Part shown: positions 18,557 to 27,923 of the stretch, in pieces
Layout of the letters: each line of letters begins with the position of its first letter
Numbering within the stretch: position 1 is the stretch's first letter
Source of the DNA: Oscillospiraceae bacterium
GTDB lineage: Bacteria > Bacillota > Clostridia > Oscillospirales > CAG-272
Direction: 5' to 3'
DNA length: 59,079 nt
Assembly: GCA_015065065.1 (NCBI GenBank)
Contig: SVQX01000007.1
Span: 1-59,079 of the forward strand
Notes under the pieces: model-generated
What the model saw: only the letters and a program-made list of their open reading frames with translations
Told to the model about the DNA's origin: nothing
Database searches by the model: none
Translations under genes and position numbers: made by a program

Positions 18557-19006
18557 ATGGGCAATTTCAAAACGAAATTAGCAAGATTTATGTACGGAAG
18601 ATACGGCGCTGACGAGCTGTACTACGCACTTTTTCTCTTTGAGATAATTGTCCTTGTATTATCCACGGTATTTCAGGTGCTGGGCTACAGCAGCATGCCC
18701 TTTGCCATAGTGTCTGCCGTGCTTTACGCCATATCCATACTGACGCTGGTGTTTGCCATTTACAGAATGATGTCACGAAAGATAGATAAGCGCCGCCGCG
18801 AGAATATGTGGTTCTTGCGTCAGAAATCAAAGCTCAAAAATCTGTTCAAGTCAAAAAAGCGCCGCCTGTCGGCAATGGATACCGCCGCACATATATTCCG
18901 CGCGTGTCCCCATTGCTCGGCAACGCTTCGCTTGCCCCGTAAAAGCGGAAAGCATACGGTAAGATGCCCCAGATGCTCCAAAACATTCAAGGTGAAGGTG
19001 AAATAA
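18557..19006 (+). CDS. Small membrane protein with C-terminal zinc ribbon
   Basis: A 149-residue protein with two transmembrane segments (about residues 22-44 and 48-70), a basic central stretch (SKLKNLFKSKKRR), and a C-terminal CPHC...CPRC zinc-ribbon pattern with 16 residues between the pairs (residues about 116-138). The start has AAGGAAGG 9 bases upstream. It lies 19 bases after the HgdB-like gene and is likely in the same transcript. I do not recognise a named family. Zinc ribbon plus two-helix proteins of this size are frequent in Clostridia without an assigned role. Confidence 0.75.
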   Translation: MGNFKTKLARFMYGRYGADELYYALFLFEIIVLVLSTVFQVLGYSSMPFAIVSAVLYAISILTLVFAIYRMMSRKIDKRRRENMWFLRQKSKLKNLFKSKKRRLSAMDTAAHIFRACPHCSATLRLPRKSGKHTVRCPRCSKTFKVKVK

Positions 19007-19320
19007 ACAAATCGTTTAAAACCAAACATTGAGTTTATTCGATATTCTCAACATATTATACTACTGCATATAATACGCAAGGGGAGACAGAAGTGTCAAA
19101 TCCACACTTCGTCGCAAAAGAGAAAGCGGGCATTGTGATAATGGTACAAAAAGACGCTTCGATACTTGTGCATGGTGACGAGATGGTGTAAATAAAAAGT
19201 ATAACGAATGTTAAAAAATTTTAAAATGCGCAAAAATCCCTTGATTTTTAAAAAGAAAACTGTTATAATGTACCCGTATGGGAATGCCCATAATCCATAA
19301 TTTTAAAAGGAGAATTCAAA
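19007..19320. other. Intergenic region with lipoprotein promoter
   Basis: 314 bases without a gene. A short hairpin GAAGTGT/ACACTTC lies near 19091-19111, AT-rich sequence follows, and the promoter for the next gene is at 19241-19269. Nothing else was recognised. Confidence 0.6.
19241..19269 (+). promoter_or_regulatory. Sigma-A-type promoter of the DDG-repeat lipoprotein
   Basis: TTGATT (19241-19246), 17 bases, TATAAT (19264-19269). It lies 51 bases before the ATG, which has AAAAGGAG upstream. Confidence 0.75.
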
Positions 19321-20277
19321 ATGAAAAAGTTAATTGCACTTGCACTTGCACTCATTCTTGTGGTTGCTATGTGTGCATGTAACCCCGATCACGGCGACGG
19401 TACCACGGATACCACTGCTGCTGAGTCCGAGAGCGGAACAGGCAAGGGTGACGTAACCACTGACAACGGCGAAACCGGCACGGGCGATGTTACTACCGAC
19501 GACGGTAAGGCTACCACTGACGACGGTGAGGCTACCACCGATGACGGTGAGGCTACCACCGACGACGGCGCTGCTACCACCGGTGACGATGGTGAAACCA
19601 CAAAGGACGACGACGACGGCGGTGACGACGTTGAGATGGATTACAGCAAAGAGAAGGTATTTCTCGGTGAGGACGTTGTGGACGCGGATGGCAATGAAGT
19701 ATTCGGTCGCTATCCGAAGAAGCTTGCTCCCGGTGAAAGCGTTGCTACCAAGTTTACCGTAACCGAGGGTTGCCTTGCGGGTATATACGTAGGATGCCCC
19801 TCTTGGAACGATAACAACGGAACTCTCGTTCTCACCCTTTACTCTTGGGTTGAAGGTGAGGGCACGAGCGAAAAGGCGATTCTCAGAGACGGTTATGCAA
19901 AGACCGTTGCAACCGAGCCTGTTGCAACCGAAACCTTTGAAAATTATAACGACAATGATGAGTTGATAATCCAGTTCGACGATGACGAGCTTGGCGAGGG
20001 CGGTACGTATCTCGTGGTTCTCTCCAATCCCGACGAAGAGGACCTCGGTGTAGGATATTCTGCTTCAAACTATGATGCGGAGGCATTCCTTGGCTCCAGA
20101 ACCTACAGACTTCCCACTGCTGAAGAGCTTGAAGCTAAAGGATATACCGGTTTCGAGCAGCTCTACACCTCCAACGACGTTGTATGCTTTAATTCCAAGG
20201 GCACTCCCTCTCTGTTTGACTACATGAATCTCACGGTTGAGGTTTACGTTGACGTAGCGCTCATACCCGACTATTAA
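19321..20277 (+). CDS. Lipoprotein with Thr-Asp-rich repeat linker
   Basis: A 318-residue predicted surface lipoprotein. The signal peptide (MKKLIALALALILVVAM) ends at a Cys18/Cys20 lipobox. Residues about 25-105 are a low-complexity linker built on a 7-residue unit DDGEATT (21-base tandem units around 19497-19590), much like the linkers of the CotH and oligopeptide-binding lipoproteins in this window. The C-terminal 210 residues are predicted beta-rich (KFTVTEGCLAGIYVGCPSW, TLYSWVEGEG, YLVVLSNPDEEDLG) and look like a jelly-roll or carbohydrate-binding type module. This is inference from the pattern only. Transcribed alone, between its promoter and a strong terminator. Function unknown. Confidence 0.75.
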   Translation: MKKLIALALALILVVAMCACNPDHGDGTTDTTAAESESGTGKGDVTTDNGETGTGDVTTDDGKATTDDGEATTDDGEATTDDGAATTGDDGETTKDDDDGGDDVEMDYSKEKVFLGEDVVDADGNEVFGRYPKKLAPGESVATKFTVTEGCLAGIYVGCPSWNDNNGTLVLTLYSWVEGEGTSEKAILRDGYAKTVATEPVATETFENYNDNDELIIQFDDDELGEGGTYLVVLSNPDEEDLGVGYSASNYDAEAFLGSRTYRLPTAEELEAKGYTGFEQLYTSNDVVCFNSKGTPSLFDYMNLTVEVYVDVALIPDY

Positions 20278-20296
20278 TATTAATTCGACGATTGCA

Positions 20297-20345
20297 CATA
20301 AGCAAAAGCCTGCCAAGCTGGCAGGCTTTTGCTTATGTTTTGATT
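20297..20345 (+). terminator. Strong bidirectional intrinsic terminator
   Basis: Perfect 19-bp stem (20297-20315 with 20319-20337, core AAGCAAAAGCCTGCC) with a 3-base loop, followed by TTTTGATTTTCTT. It separates the lipoprotein from the convergent HTH gene and can serve both strands. Confidence 0.9.
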
Positions 20346-20348
20346 TTC

Positions 20349-20900
20349 TTATTCGCGCGGGTTGGCGTCCTCTACCTTTTTTATCATATCGAAAAGCTTG
20401 GTGCGAAGCCATTCGGGCTCAATTACGGTGATTCCCGACCGCGCCGCAAAGATGGCACAGAGGAATCTGTCCACGTTGTGAAATTCGCAGAGAAAGCGGT
20501 TTCTTTTCTCGGTGGCAATAATGTAGGAGCGCATTTCAAGCACCGTCAGCTTGTCCTTTATCTCCACCGTGGCGGTGTAGGGGATCTGGCTTTGGATGAT
20601 TAGGCTGTCTGCGCCGTGATCATTTTGCGCAAAGGGGTTTTGCGTGATGCTTCTGAAGATATCGTCGTTTTCGGTGGTGACCATAACGGGGAGATTGAAT
20701 TCGGCTTCGTAGTAATAGCCCCCGTGCTTGCGGTCGAAAGCTACGGGCGCGCCGTACTGCTTTTTGAGCAGGTCGATATCACGCTGCGCCTGTCTGGTCG
20801 AAATTCCAAAAAATTCGGCGATGCGTGGCGCATTGGGATAAGAGCCGCGCATAAGCTCGTTGTGAAACCACTGTATTCTTACGCTTGCAGTCACTCGCAT
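20349..20900 (-). CDS. HTH (DeoR/WYL-like) transcriptional regulator
   Basis: A 183-residue putative regulator. The N-terminal winged helix has PRIAEFFGISTRQAQRDIDL (about residues 27-46), followed by KKQYGAPVAFDRKHGGYYY, the wing typical of regulators in the WYL group. The remaining 110 residues resemble the C-terminal (WCX) part of these proteins (LEMRSYIIA, WLRTKLFDMIKKVE), without an obvious full WYL core, so it is shorter than the usual 300 residues. Its start overlaps the stop of the upstream membrane-protein gene (20891-20900), suggesting translational coupling and that it controls or responds to that gene. Confidence 0.72.
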   Translation of the reverse strand: MRVTASVRIQWFHNELMRGSYPNAPRIAEFFGISTRQAQRDIDLLKKQYGAPVAFDRKHGGYYYEAEFNLPVMVTTENDDIFRSITQNPFAQNDHGADSLIIQSQIPYTATVEIKDKLTVLEMRSYIIATEKRNRFLCEFHNVDRFLCAIFAARSGITVIEPEWLRTKLFDMIKKVEDANPRE

Positions 20901-21766
20901 TGTTCGGTTCTTTCCTCCTGAATATCAGCAGTCGGTTCGGTTCGGGTATCGGATGAAATCGAACACGCGCCGTGGGCGATAGTGTAAAGGCGCGCGCCCG
21001 ATAGCGCGGAGAGTCCAAGCACGGTAAGCGCTGCCGCGGTGTAGTGCGGGTCTGAGATGGGGGAGATGATGCCGTAAAGAATAACGGGGATTGATGATGC
21101 ACAGCCGCAGAATAGGGTTATGGAATGTGCGGACAGCGAATAGCGGGGGATATGCCTGCCGATAAGGCGGCGGACGTCGGCGAGCGTTGCAAACATTGCC
21201 GCCGCAAGGCCGAAGACAAGCAGGGTCTTGATAGGCGAATTCATGGTGACGAAATTGTCAAAATGCATATACGCCACAATAGATATCAGCCACAGAACGG
21301 TGGCAAAACCCAAAAGTGCTGCCACGCTCGCGGAGGGCGCAGACCTGCGCGCTCTGAAAAAGTGGGATGCAAAGTAGAGTGCCGACAGAATGCCACAGAT
21401 TACGGTCACGATGGAAATAGCGTTGCTTCGGCTTCCAACGAAATATAATAGCGCCCAGACTACACTGGTAGCGATTGCTGTCGCGGCGGCGATCAGATCA
21501 AAAACGCCGTTCAGCTTGCCGTTTGTCGGCGTTTCGCTTGATCTGTCCTGCTTGGCTATGATGGCGGACAGCAACAGCCAGATGACTCCGCCAACGTAAA
21601 ACAGCGTAAAAATGACGGTGACGGCGTTGGACTTGAAATATCCTACGCCTGCGTCGTAATTTAAAAACAGCATGAGTGAGCCGAATATCGCGCCCACTGC
21701 TGCCAATATTGCGGCTATTGCCGCGCATAGCCTCACGCACGGGCGAGATGAGGGTGTGCTTTTCAT
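20891..21766 (-). CDS. Multi-spanning membrane protein of unknown function
   Basis: A 291-residue hydrophobic protein with about eight transmembrane segments (first at about residues 11-33, last at about 230-255) and a charged cytoplasmic tail. No transporter or enzyme motif was recognised. The start follows AAAGGAATTCCCT, with a -10-like TATAAT about 35 bases upstream on the reverse strand but no good -35 box. It overlaps the downstream HTH gene by 10 bases, so the pair forms a two-gene operon. The pairing of an HTH protein and a membrane protein resembles a small membrane-sensing unit, but this is inference. Confidence 0.6.
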   Translation of the reverse strand: MKSTPSSRPCVRLCAAIAAILAAVGAIFGSLMLFLNYDAGVGYFKSNAVTVIFTLFYVGGVIWLLLSAIIAKQDRSSETPTNGKLNGVFDLIAAATAIATSVVWALLYFVGSRSNAISIVTVICGILSALYFASHFFRARRSAPSASVAALLGFATVLWLISIVAYMHFDNFVTMNSPIKTLLVFGLAAAMFATLADVRRLIGRHIPRYSLSAHSITLFCGCASSIPVILYGIISPISDPHYTAAALTVLGLSALSGARLYTIAHGACSISSDTRTEPTADIQEERTEQCE

Positions 21767-22481
21767 AGGGAATTCCTTTCAAAAATGTATATTCACACAT
21801 ATTATAATCCAAACACATGAACATTCTGTAAACAAAAGCAGCTTCGGACGGTCTTTTTTTGATTTTTTGATTCTGAAACGCAAAAAAATATTTGACAGAT
21901 ACAAACGCACGGTCGGCTCTTGACTGCTGTTGCACCGTAACCGCCCGTCGGCGGCCGCCAAAAGTCATCCTTTTTATTATATATACACGCGTGCGCGCGT
22001 GAGAGGGGGAATTGGTCTCAAAATCGCGTTTGAGTGGCTCGGGCAGGGAGGAGAAAAGAAAAAAGTTTGTGCATAGTATACAAAACGAACTTGAAAAGTT
22101 CGTGCAATTTCGTGGAGAAAAATTTTGAAAAACTATTGAAAAAAATGCAAAAATATAGTATAATAGTGGAGCTTGATGTGCGTTGATGCAGGAGGTTGCT
22201 CGTGGGATTCCGATGTCCTGTGAGGTAATTTCTGCGGAGTATGTCCGAAAATCGGGCGAAAAAAGCTTTCGGCAAGCGCAAATGCGTTTAACTTACCCGT
22301 AGTGTGCGGTCACGGATCCAAAATATTGGCGTAGACCGTTTTTTATGGGGGAGAAAAAGGAACGCACGGGCGAGTGCTGAACCACCTTTCCCCGCTTTTT
22401 GAAAGTCGCTGAGTCCCGAGTCGCCAAAAATACGGGGACGGCGCTCGCGGCAAAGCGAAATTTTAAAAGGAGGAAAAATCA
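21767..22481. other. Intergenic region upstream of the ribosomal operon
   Basis: 715 bases without a convincing gene. It holds the start region of the reverse-strand membrane-protein operon, an alternating GC stretch near 21986-22001 (ACGCGTGCGCGCGTG), a consensus promoter at 22136-22164, and a roughly 310-base transcribed leader before rpsJ. The leader contains the possible hairpin CCGAAAATCGGGCGAAAAAAGCTTTCGG-like segment around 22243-22273 and GC-rich repeats. I did not recognise a known r-protein leader motif. Confidence 0.6.
22136..22164 (+). promoter_or_regulatory. Promoter of the S10-spc-alpha operon
   Basis: TTGAAA (22136-22141), 17 bases, TATAAT (22159-22164), in a strongly AT-rich context. 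Predicted start near 22171, giving a leader of about 310 bases to the rpsJ ATG. Confidence 0.85.
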
Positions 22482-22793
22482 ATGGCAGTAAAGGAAAAGA
22501 TCAGAGTTCGTCTTAAGAGCTACGACCACACTCTCATCGATGCTGCGGCAGAGAAGATCGTGGCTGTTGCAAAGGCAAACGGTTCCGAGGTTTCCGGTCC
22601 TATCCCGCTTCCCACCGATCGCGAGATCGTAACGATCCTTCGTGCGGTACACAAGTATAAGGATAGCCGCGAGCAGTTCGAGACCAGAACTCACAAGAGA
22701 CTGATCGACATCATGAAGCCCTCTCAGAAAACTGTAGATGCGCTCATGAACGTTGAGTTGCCTGCAGGCGTTGAGATCGAGGTTAAGCTTTAA
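22482..22793 (+). CDS. rpsJ: 30S ribosomal protein S10
   Basis: A 103-residue protein of the 30S head, also part of transcription antitermination complexes (NusE). Full length. The family block [16 protein letters not shown] is near the N-terminus, the PLPTDRE region in the middle, and [11 protein letters not shown] at the end. The start has AAAGGAGG 8 bases upstream. It opens the ribosomal operon. A 212-base gap to rplC holds compact hairpins rather than a gene. Confidence 0.98.
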   Translation: MAVKEKIRVRLKSYDHTLIDAAAEKIVAVAKANGSEVSGPIPLPTDREIVTILRAVHKYKDSREQFETRTHKRLIDIMKPSQKTVDALMNVELPAGVEIEVKL

Positions 22794-23005
22794 TCGGAGA
22801 GCTTAAACGCGACAAACGAGTCGGGCGTATCCCGACAAGGAGCGGTGACCGCTGACCCACGGAGAGCCGCAAAGCGCGCAAGCGCACAAAGAGAACAGCC
22901 GACACGCAAGTGGATCGGTAACTTTGTAAGTCAAGTTGTCCTTGGGATGTCAGATCTTGACTATCCACCCTTGGCCAACCAATAATTTACAGGAGGAAAA
23001 CAAAA
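22794..23005 (+). other. Hairpin-rich spacer between rpsJ and rplC
   Basis: 212 bases without a gene. Short stem-loops include GTCGGGCGTATCCCGAC (about 22820-22837) and GCGGTGACCGC (about 22842-22852), followed by other GC-rich repeats. It ends in AGGAGG for rplC. It may be an RNA-processing or autoregulatory element. No known motif was recognised. Confidence 0.55.
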
Positions 23006-23635
23006 ATGAAAAAGGGTATTATCGGTAAGAAAATCGGTATGACTCAGATCTTCGACGAGAACGGAAACGTTATCCCCGTAACGCTCGTTGAGGTAGGTCC
23101 TTGTGTGGTAGCACAGAAGAAGACCGCAGAAAACGACGGTTATGACGCCGTTCAGCTTGGCTTCATGGAAATCAAGGAGAAGCACGTAAACAAGGCTGAA
23201 AAAGGTCATTTTGCAAAGAACGGACTTGCTGCAAAGAAGCACCTCAAGGAATTCCGCTTTGATGATTGCTCCCAGTACAATGTCGGCGACGTCATTACCG
23301 TCGAAACCTTCGCCGTAGGCGAAAAGGTCGACGTAACAGGTATGACCAAGGGACACGGCTACACGGGCGTTGTAAAGCGTTGGAATCACCACATGCTTCA
23401 GAAGACTCACGGCGTTGGTCCTATCCACCGTCAGCCCGGCTCCATGGGCTCTATTGACCCTGCAAGAATCTTTAAGAATCACAAGATGGCGGGTCAGTAC
23501 GGTAACGAGCAGGTAACCGTTCAGAATCTCAAAATCGTAAAGATCGACAGCGAAAAGAACCTTATCGCCATCAAGGGCGCTATCCCCGGTGCTCGCGACG
23601 GTATCGTGTTCGTACGCGACGCGATCAAAGCATAA
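23006..23635 (+). CDS. rplC: 50S ribosomal protein L3
   Basis: A 209-residue early-assembly protein reaching the peptidyl-transferase centre. Seen: [16 protein letters not shown] at the N-terminus, [11 protein letters not shown] in the extended loop region, and [14 protein letters not shown] further on. Normal length. The start has CAGGAGG 8 bases upstream. 20 bases before rplD. Confidence 0.98.
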   Translation: MKKGIIGKKIGMTQIFDENGNVIPVTLVEVGPCVVAQKKTAENDGYDAVQLGFMEIKEKHVNKAEKGHFAKNGLAAKKHLKEFRFDDCSQYNVGDVITVETFAVGEKVDVTGMTKGHGYTGVVKRWNHHMLQKTHGVGPIHRQPGSMGSIDPARIFKNHKMAGQYGNEQVTVQNLKIVKIDSEKNLIAIKGAIPGARDGIVFVRDAIKA

Positions 23636-23655
23636 GCGGAAGGAGGATATAAAAC

Positions 23656-24282
23656 ATGCCAAACGTTAGTGTATACAACATGGCAGGAGAGGTCGTAGGA
23701 ACGATGGCTCTTGCAGACGCTATTTTCGGCGCAGACATCAATGCTGCTGTCCTTCACGCCGCAACCAGAGCATATTTGCTCAACCAGAGACAGGGCACAC
23801 AGTCCACTCTCACCCGCTCCGAGGTATCGGGCGGCGGCAGAAAGCCCTGGAGACAGAAGGGTACAGGCCGTGCTCGTCAGGGCTCTACCCGTTCTCCTCA
23901 GTGGACACACGGCGGTATCGCGCTGGGCCCGAAGCCCCGCTCCTATCGTACCGACCTGAATAAGAAGACGAAGCGCATCGCTCTGTTCAGCGCACTTTCC
24001 GCTAAGGTAGCGGAGAGCAAGCTTATCGTTATGGACGACATCAAGTGCAATGAGTACAAGACCAAGACCATGACCGCTATGCTCAAGGCGCTGGGTGTTG
24101 ACAGCCGCGCGCTGATCGTTCTCCCTGAAGTTAACAACTTCACCGTAAAGAGCTGCGCAAACATTCAGAAGGTTGAAACTTGCATCGCAGGCACGATCAA
24201 CGTATATTCCATTCTGAAGGCTGATAAGATGATCATTACCGCTGCAGCTGTTAAGAAGCTCGAGGAGGTATATGTCAAATGA
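23656..24282 (+). CDS. rplD: 50S ribosomal protein L4
   Basis: A 208-residue protein that lines the exit tunnel and in some bacteria represses the S10 operon by binding its leader. The extended loop with GGGRKPWRQKGTGRARQG (about residues 57-74) is intact. The C-terminal half holds the usual LKALGVDSRALIVL. It overlaps rplW by 4 bases (ATGA), indicating coupled translation. Confidence 0.98.
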   Translation: MPNVSVYNMAGEVVGTMALADAIFGADINAAVLHAATRAYLLNQRQGTQSTLTRSEVSGGGRKPWRQKGTGRARQGSTRSPQWTHGGIALGPKPRSYRTDLNKKTKRIALFSALSAKVAESKLIVMDDIKCNEYKTKTMTAMLKALGVDSRALIVLPEVNNFTVKSCANIQKVETCIAGTINVYSILKADKMIITAAAVKKLEEVYVK

Positions 24283-24581
24283 AAATGCTTGAGGATGTAA
24301 TCATTAAGCCGATTATCACCGAGGCTACCATGGATATGCTCGCCGGCGAGACTAAGAAGTATGCGTTCAAGGTACAGCGCGGCGCGACCAAGCCTGAGGT
24401 TGCAGCGGCAGTTGAGGCGATGTTCCCCGGCACTAAGGTTGCCGCTGTCAACATTATCAACATGAAAAAGAAGCCGAAGCGCATGGGCGTTCACTACGGA
24501 TACACCTCCGAGTGGAAAAAAGCTATCGTCACCCTGGCTGCTGATTCCAAGTCCATCGAGTTCTTCGAAGGACTCATTTAA
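24279..24581 (+). CDS. rplW: 50S ribosomal protein L23
   Basis: A 100-residue tunnel-exit protein, docking site for trigger factor and the signal recognition particle. Family blocks PIITEATMDML and KYAFKVQRGATKPEV at the N-terminal half, VAAVNIINMKKKPKRMG in the middle. It starts inside the last codons of rplD. 19 bases to rplB. Confidence 0.98.
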   Translation: MKMLEDVIIKPIITEATMDMLAGETKKYAFKVQRGATKPEVAAAVEAMFPGTKVAAVNIINMKKKPKRMGVHYGYTSEWKKAIVTLAADSKSIEFFEGLI

Positions 24582-24600
24582 GGAAGGGAGGTCTAAATAA

Positions 24601-25434
24601 ATGGCAACAATTAAGTATAAACCGACGACACCTGCAAGAAGAAATATGTCGGTGCCGGATTATAAGGCTGTCATCACAAAGGATACTCCTGAGAAGAGCC
24701 TTGTAGTAATCAAGAAGAAGCACGCAGGTCGTAACAGCTACGGCCGCATCACTGTTCGCCATCGCGGCGGCGGAAACAAGGTCAAGTACAGAATTATCGA
24801 CTTCAAGCGTCAGAGCACTGCTCCCGCAACCGTAGTCGCTATCGAGTACGACCCTAACCGTACTGCATACATCGCACTCCTCCAGAACGAGGCAGGCGAG
24901 AAGAGCTACATTATCGCTCCCGAATCTCTCAAGGTCGGTGACGTTGTGTACTCCGGTGCAGAAGCGGATATCAAGGTAGGTAACACCCTTCCCCTTGCAA
25001 ACATTCCTACCGGTACCTTCATCCATAACATTGAGCTTTATCCCGGTAAGGGCGCACAGCTTGTTCGCTCTGCGGGCGTTATGGCTCAGCTCGTTTCCAA
25101 GGATGGCGGTATCGCTCAGGTGCGTCTGCCCTCGGGTGAGGTCAGAATCATCCGCCTTGACTGTAAGGCAACCATCGGTCAGGTCAGCAACTACGAGCAT
25201 GACACCGTTAAGGTCGGTAAGGCCGGTAAGACCCGTCATAAGGGCATCCGCCCCACAGTTCGCGGTTCTGTAATGAACCCCTGCGATCACCCTCACGGTG
25301 GTGGTGAAGGTAAGTCCCCCATCGGACATCCGTCGCCTGTAACCCCTTGGGGTAAGCCTGCACTTGGCTATAAGACGAGAAACAAGAAGGCTCGCACCGA
25401 CAAGTTTATCGTCAAGCGCAGAAATGCTAAATAA
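24601..25434 (+). CDS. rplB: 50S ribosomal protein L2
   Basis: A 277-residue protein needed for subunit joining and peptidyl transfer. The highly conserved C-terminal loop [18 protein letters not shown] (residues about 225-242) is intact, with the functional His in DHPHGG. The N-terminal [11 protein letters not shown] and SH3-like part are normal. The start has GGAAGGGAGG 9 bases upstream. Confidence 0.99.
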   Translation: MATIKYKPTTPARRNMSVPDYKAVITKDTPEKSLVVIKKKHAGRNSYGRITVRHRGGGNKVKYRIIDFKRQSTAPATVVAIEYDPNRTAYIALLQNEAGEKSYIIAPESLKVGDVVYSGAEADIKVGNTLPLANIPTGTFIHNIELYPGKGAQLVRSAGVMAQLVSKDGGIAQVRLPSGEVRIIRLDCKATIGQVSNYEHDTVKVGKAGKTRHKGIRPTVRGSVMNPCDHPHGGGEGKSPIGHPSPVTPWGKPALGYKTRNKKARTDKFIVKRRNAK

Positions 25435-25448
25435 GGAGGGAATATTAA

Positions 25449-25724
25449 ATGAGCAGAAGCCTTAAGAAAGCTCCTTTCGTTGAAGAGAAGCTCTATGCAA
25501 GAGTTTGCGCAATGAATGAGAAGAATGAAAAGAAAGTGCTCAAGACCTGGTCGAGAGCATCCACGATATTCCCGGACTTTGTAGGTCATACTATCGCGGT
25601 TCATGATGGTAAGAAACACGTTCCGGTATATATCACAGAGGAAATGGTCGGTCATAAGCTTGGAGAGTTTGCACCTACCCGTACCTTTAAGGGCCACGCA
25701 GGCTCTAAGACGTCGAATAAGTAA
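25449..25724 (+). CDS. rpsS: 30S ribosomal protein S19
   Basis: A 91-residue head protein that contacts A-site tRNA with S13. [15 protein letters not shown] at the start and [16 protein letters not shown] near the end are diagnostic. Normal length. 14 bases after rplB and 17 before rplV. Confidence 0.98.
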   Translation: MSRSLKKAPFVEEKLYARVCAMNEKNEKKVLKTWSRASTIFPDFVGHTIAVHDGKKHVPVYITEEMVGHKLGEFAPTRTFKGHAGSKTSNK

Positions 25725-25741
25725 GAGGGAGGAGATAAGAA

Positions 25742-26077
25742 ATGGAAGCAGCTGCATATTTAAAGCATGCAAGAATTTCCCCTCGCAAGGTGCAGATCGT
25801 TCTTGACCTTATCAGAGGAAAAGATACAGATACTGCTATGGCGATTCTTAAGAACACTAACAGAGGTGCAAGCGAGTACCTCGTTAAGCTTCTCAAGAGC
25901 GCAGTAGCAAATGCTGAAAACAACTTCCACATGGATGGCTCTAAGCTTTTCGTTTCCGAGTGCTTTGTAACTCCGGGTCCTACCATGAAGCGTATGATGC
26001 CCAGAGCAAAGGGAAGCGCAGACCGCATCCTTAAGAGAACCAGCCATGTAACCATTGTGGTTAAGGAAAGAGATTAA
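25742..26077 (+). CDS. rplV: 50S ribosomal protein L22
   Basis: A 111-residue protein whose long hairpin forms part of the exit tunnel and macrolide site. Seen: [20 protein letters not shown] at the N-terminus, [12 protein letters not shown] centrally, and the tunnel hairpin [18 protein letters not shown]. Normal length, 19 bases before rpsC. Confidence 0.98.
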   Translation: MEAAAYLKHARISPRKVQIVLDLIRGKDTDTAMAILKNTNRGASEYLVKLLKSAVANAENNFHMDGSKLFVSECFVTPGPTMKRMMPRAKGSADRILKRTSHVTIVVKERD

Positions 26078-26096
26078 GAAAGGGAGGCCAGAACGA

Positions 26097-26939
26097 ATGG
26101 GACAGAAAGTGAATCCCCACGGCTTGCGCGTGGGCGTAATTAAGAACTGGGATTCAAGATGGTTCGCTAAAGACGAAGTGTTCGGCGATACCCTTGTTTC
26201 CGACTACAACATCAGAAAGTATCTGAAGGGCGCACTGCAGGAGGCAGGCGTTCCGAAGATCGAGATCGAGCGTGACAGCCACCGTGTTCGCGTGTTCATT
26301 CACTGCGCGAAGCCCGGTATGGTAATCGGCCGTGGCGGCAGCGAGATCGAAAAGTATAAGAAGGAGCTGGAGAAGATGGTGGGCATGCCCGTCGCTCTCA
26401 ACGTAGTGGAGATCAGAACTCCTGACCTCAACGCACAGCTCGTAGCAGAAAACATTGCAGGACAGCTGGAGCGTCGTACCTCCTTCCGCCGTGCTATGAA
26501 GATGGCTCTCCGCAACACCATGAGAATGGGCGCGAAGGGAATCAAGATCTCCTGCTCCGGTCGACTTGGCGGCGCAGAGATCGCTCGTACCGAGCACTAT
26601 CACGAGGGAACTATCCCGCTGCAGACTATCCGTGCAGACATTGAGTACGGCTTCTGGGAAGCAAACACCACTTACGGTAAGATCGGTGTTAAGGTATGGA
26701 TTTACAAGGGAGAGATCCTCTCTGAGGTAAACCGTCCCGCAGCTCAGAACGCTCGTGCAGATCGCCCCGACCGTAAGTTCGGTGACCGCCGTCAGGGTGG
26801 TGATCGCCGTCAGGGTGGAGACCGCCGTCAGGGCGGAGATCGCCGTCAGGGCGGTGACCGTCGCTTCGGTGGCAATCGCCCCGCAGGCGAAAGAGCTCCC
26901 AGAGCTCCCAGAACTCCGAAAGAAGGAGGCGCGAACTAA
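26097..26939 (+). CDS. rpsC: 30S ribosomal protein S3 with RGG-like repeat tail
   Basis: A 280-residue mRNA-entry protein with helicase role. ATG 26097 ([13 protein letters not shown]) is chosen because it has GGGAGGCC upstream and matches the family start. The upstream in-frame extension overlaps rplV. The KH domain carries [13 protein letters not shown], and the C-terminal domain ends near [10 protein letters not shown]. Usual bacterial length is about 210-235. Here about 50 extra residues follow, containing four near-identical units DRRQGG (residues about 228-256) and a Pro/Arg-rich end. The repeats are also repetitive at DNA level (about 26790-26875). The tail is probably a disordered RNA-binding extension. 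Confidence 0.97.
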   Translation: MGQKVNPHGLRVGVIKNWDSRWFAKDEVFGDTLVSDYNIRKYLKGALQEAGVPKIEIERDSHRVRVFIHCAKPGMVIGRGGSEIEKYKKELEKMVGMPVALNVVEIRTPDLNAQLVAENIAGQLERRTSFRRAMKMALRNTMRMGAKGIKISCSGRLGGAEIARTEHYHEGTIPLQTIRADIEYGFWEANTTYGKIGVKVWIYKGEILSEVNRPAAQNARADRPDRKFGDRRQGGDRRQGGDRRQGGDRRQGGDRRFGGNRPAGERAPRAPRTPKEGGAN

Positions 26940-26941
26940 TC

Positions 26942-27355
26942 ATGTTGATGCCTAAGAAAGTAAAATTCCGCAGAGTACACCGCGGAAGACTGAAGGGTAA
27001 GGCAGCAAGAGGTACTACCCTTGCTTACGGTACGTACGGACTTGTAGCAACCGAGCCCGCATGGATCTCCAGTGTACAGATCGAGGCAGCCCGTATCGCT
27101 ATGACGCGTTACATCAAGCGTGGCGGTAAGGTCTGGATCAAGATTTTCCCGGATAAGCCTATCACAGAGAAGCCTGCTGAGACCCGAATGGGTTCCGGTA
27201 AGGGTGCTGTTGAGTACTGGGTAGCAGTTGTTAAGCCGGGCCGCATTATGTTTGAGATGGACGGTGTTGATGTAGAGGTAGCAAGAGAGGCTATGCGTCT
27301 TGCAAGCCACAAGCTGCCCATCAAGACCAAGTTCATCGTAAAAGAGGAGGCATAA
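26942..27355 (+). CDS. rplP: 50S ribosomal protein L16
   Basis: A 137-residue protein near the A-site finger. The opening [19 protein letters not shown] and the [19 protein letters not shown] block are diagnostic. It starts 2 bases after the rpsC stop, within a GGAGG-bearing 3' end of rpsC. Normal length. Confidence 0.98.
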   Translation: MLMPKKVKFRRVHRGRLKGKAARGTTLAYGTYGLVATEPAWISSVQIEAARIAMTRYIKRGGKVWIKIFPDKPITEKPAETRMGSGKGAVEYWVAVVKPGRIMFEMDGVDVEVAREAMRLASHKLPIKTKFIVKEEA

Positions 27356-27358
27356 GCT

Positions 27359-27547
27359 ATGAAGGCAAATGAACTCAGAAAAATGACAGCCGAAGAGCTT
27401 GAGAGCAAGCTCTCCGAACTCAAGAAAGAGCTTTTCAACCTCCGTTTCCAGCATGCGATCAACCAGCTTGAGAATCCTCACAAGATGACTGAGGTAAAGC
27501 ATGATATCGCAAGAGTAATGACCGTTCTCAATGAGAAGAACGCATAA
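27359..27547 (+). CDS. rpmC: 50S ribosomal protein L29
   Basis: A 62-residue helical-hairpin protein at the tunnel exit. [18 protein letters not shown] and [13 protein letters not shown] are typical. 3 bases after rplP and 12 before rpsQ. Confidence 0.97.
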   Translation: MKANELRKMTAEELESKLSELKKELFNLRFQHAINQLENPHKMTEVKHDIARVMTVLNEKNA

Positions 27548-27559
27548 GGAGGAACAGTC

Positions 27560-27820
27560 ATGACAGAACAGAGAGCATTGAGAAAGACCAGAGTCGGTAT
27601 GGTCGTAAGCGATAAGATGGATAAGACCGTTGTCGTTTCCATCGAGGACAACGTAAAGCATCCCACTTACGGCAAGATTATTAAGCGTACACTGAAGGTT
27701 CACGCTCATGATGAGAAGAACGAGTGCGGTGTAGGCGACCGTGTAGAGATCATGGAAACAAGACCGCTGTCCAAGACCAAGAGATGGCGCGTAGTTGAGA
27801 TCATCGAAAAGGCAAAATAA
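27560..27820 (+). CDS. rpsQ: 30S ribosomal protein S17
   Basis: An 86-residue OB-fold primary-binding protein. Seen: [31 protein letters not shown] and the [14 protein letters not shown] ending. The start has AAGGAGG 8 bases upstream. A 103-base gap with two hairpins follows. Confidence 0.98.
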   Translation: MTEQRALRKTRVGMVVSDKMDKTVVVSIEDNVKHPTYGKIIKRTLKVHAHDEKNECGVGDRVEIMETRPLSKTKRWRVVEIIEKAK

Positions 27821-27923
27821 TTATCGGCAATGAAAAGCTGATGACCGCAGGCTTCAATTTGCGGTCGAAAAAGAATTCGAATAGTAAATACGCCGTTGCG
27901 TATTGAAACAGTAGGAGGAAAAA
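27821..27923 (+). other. Spacer with two hairpins between rpsQ and rplN
   Basis: Stem-loops GACCGCA/TGCGGTC (about 27842-27865) and ATACGC/GCGTAT (about 27888-27903), then AGGAGG for rplN. Function not known. Confidence 0.5.
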
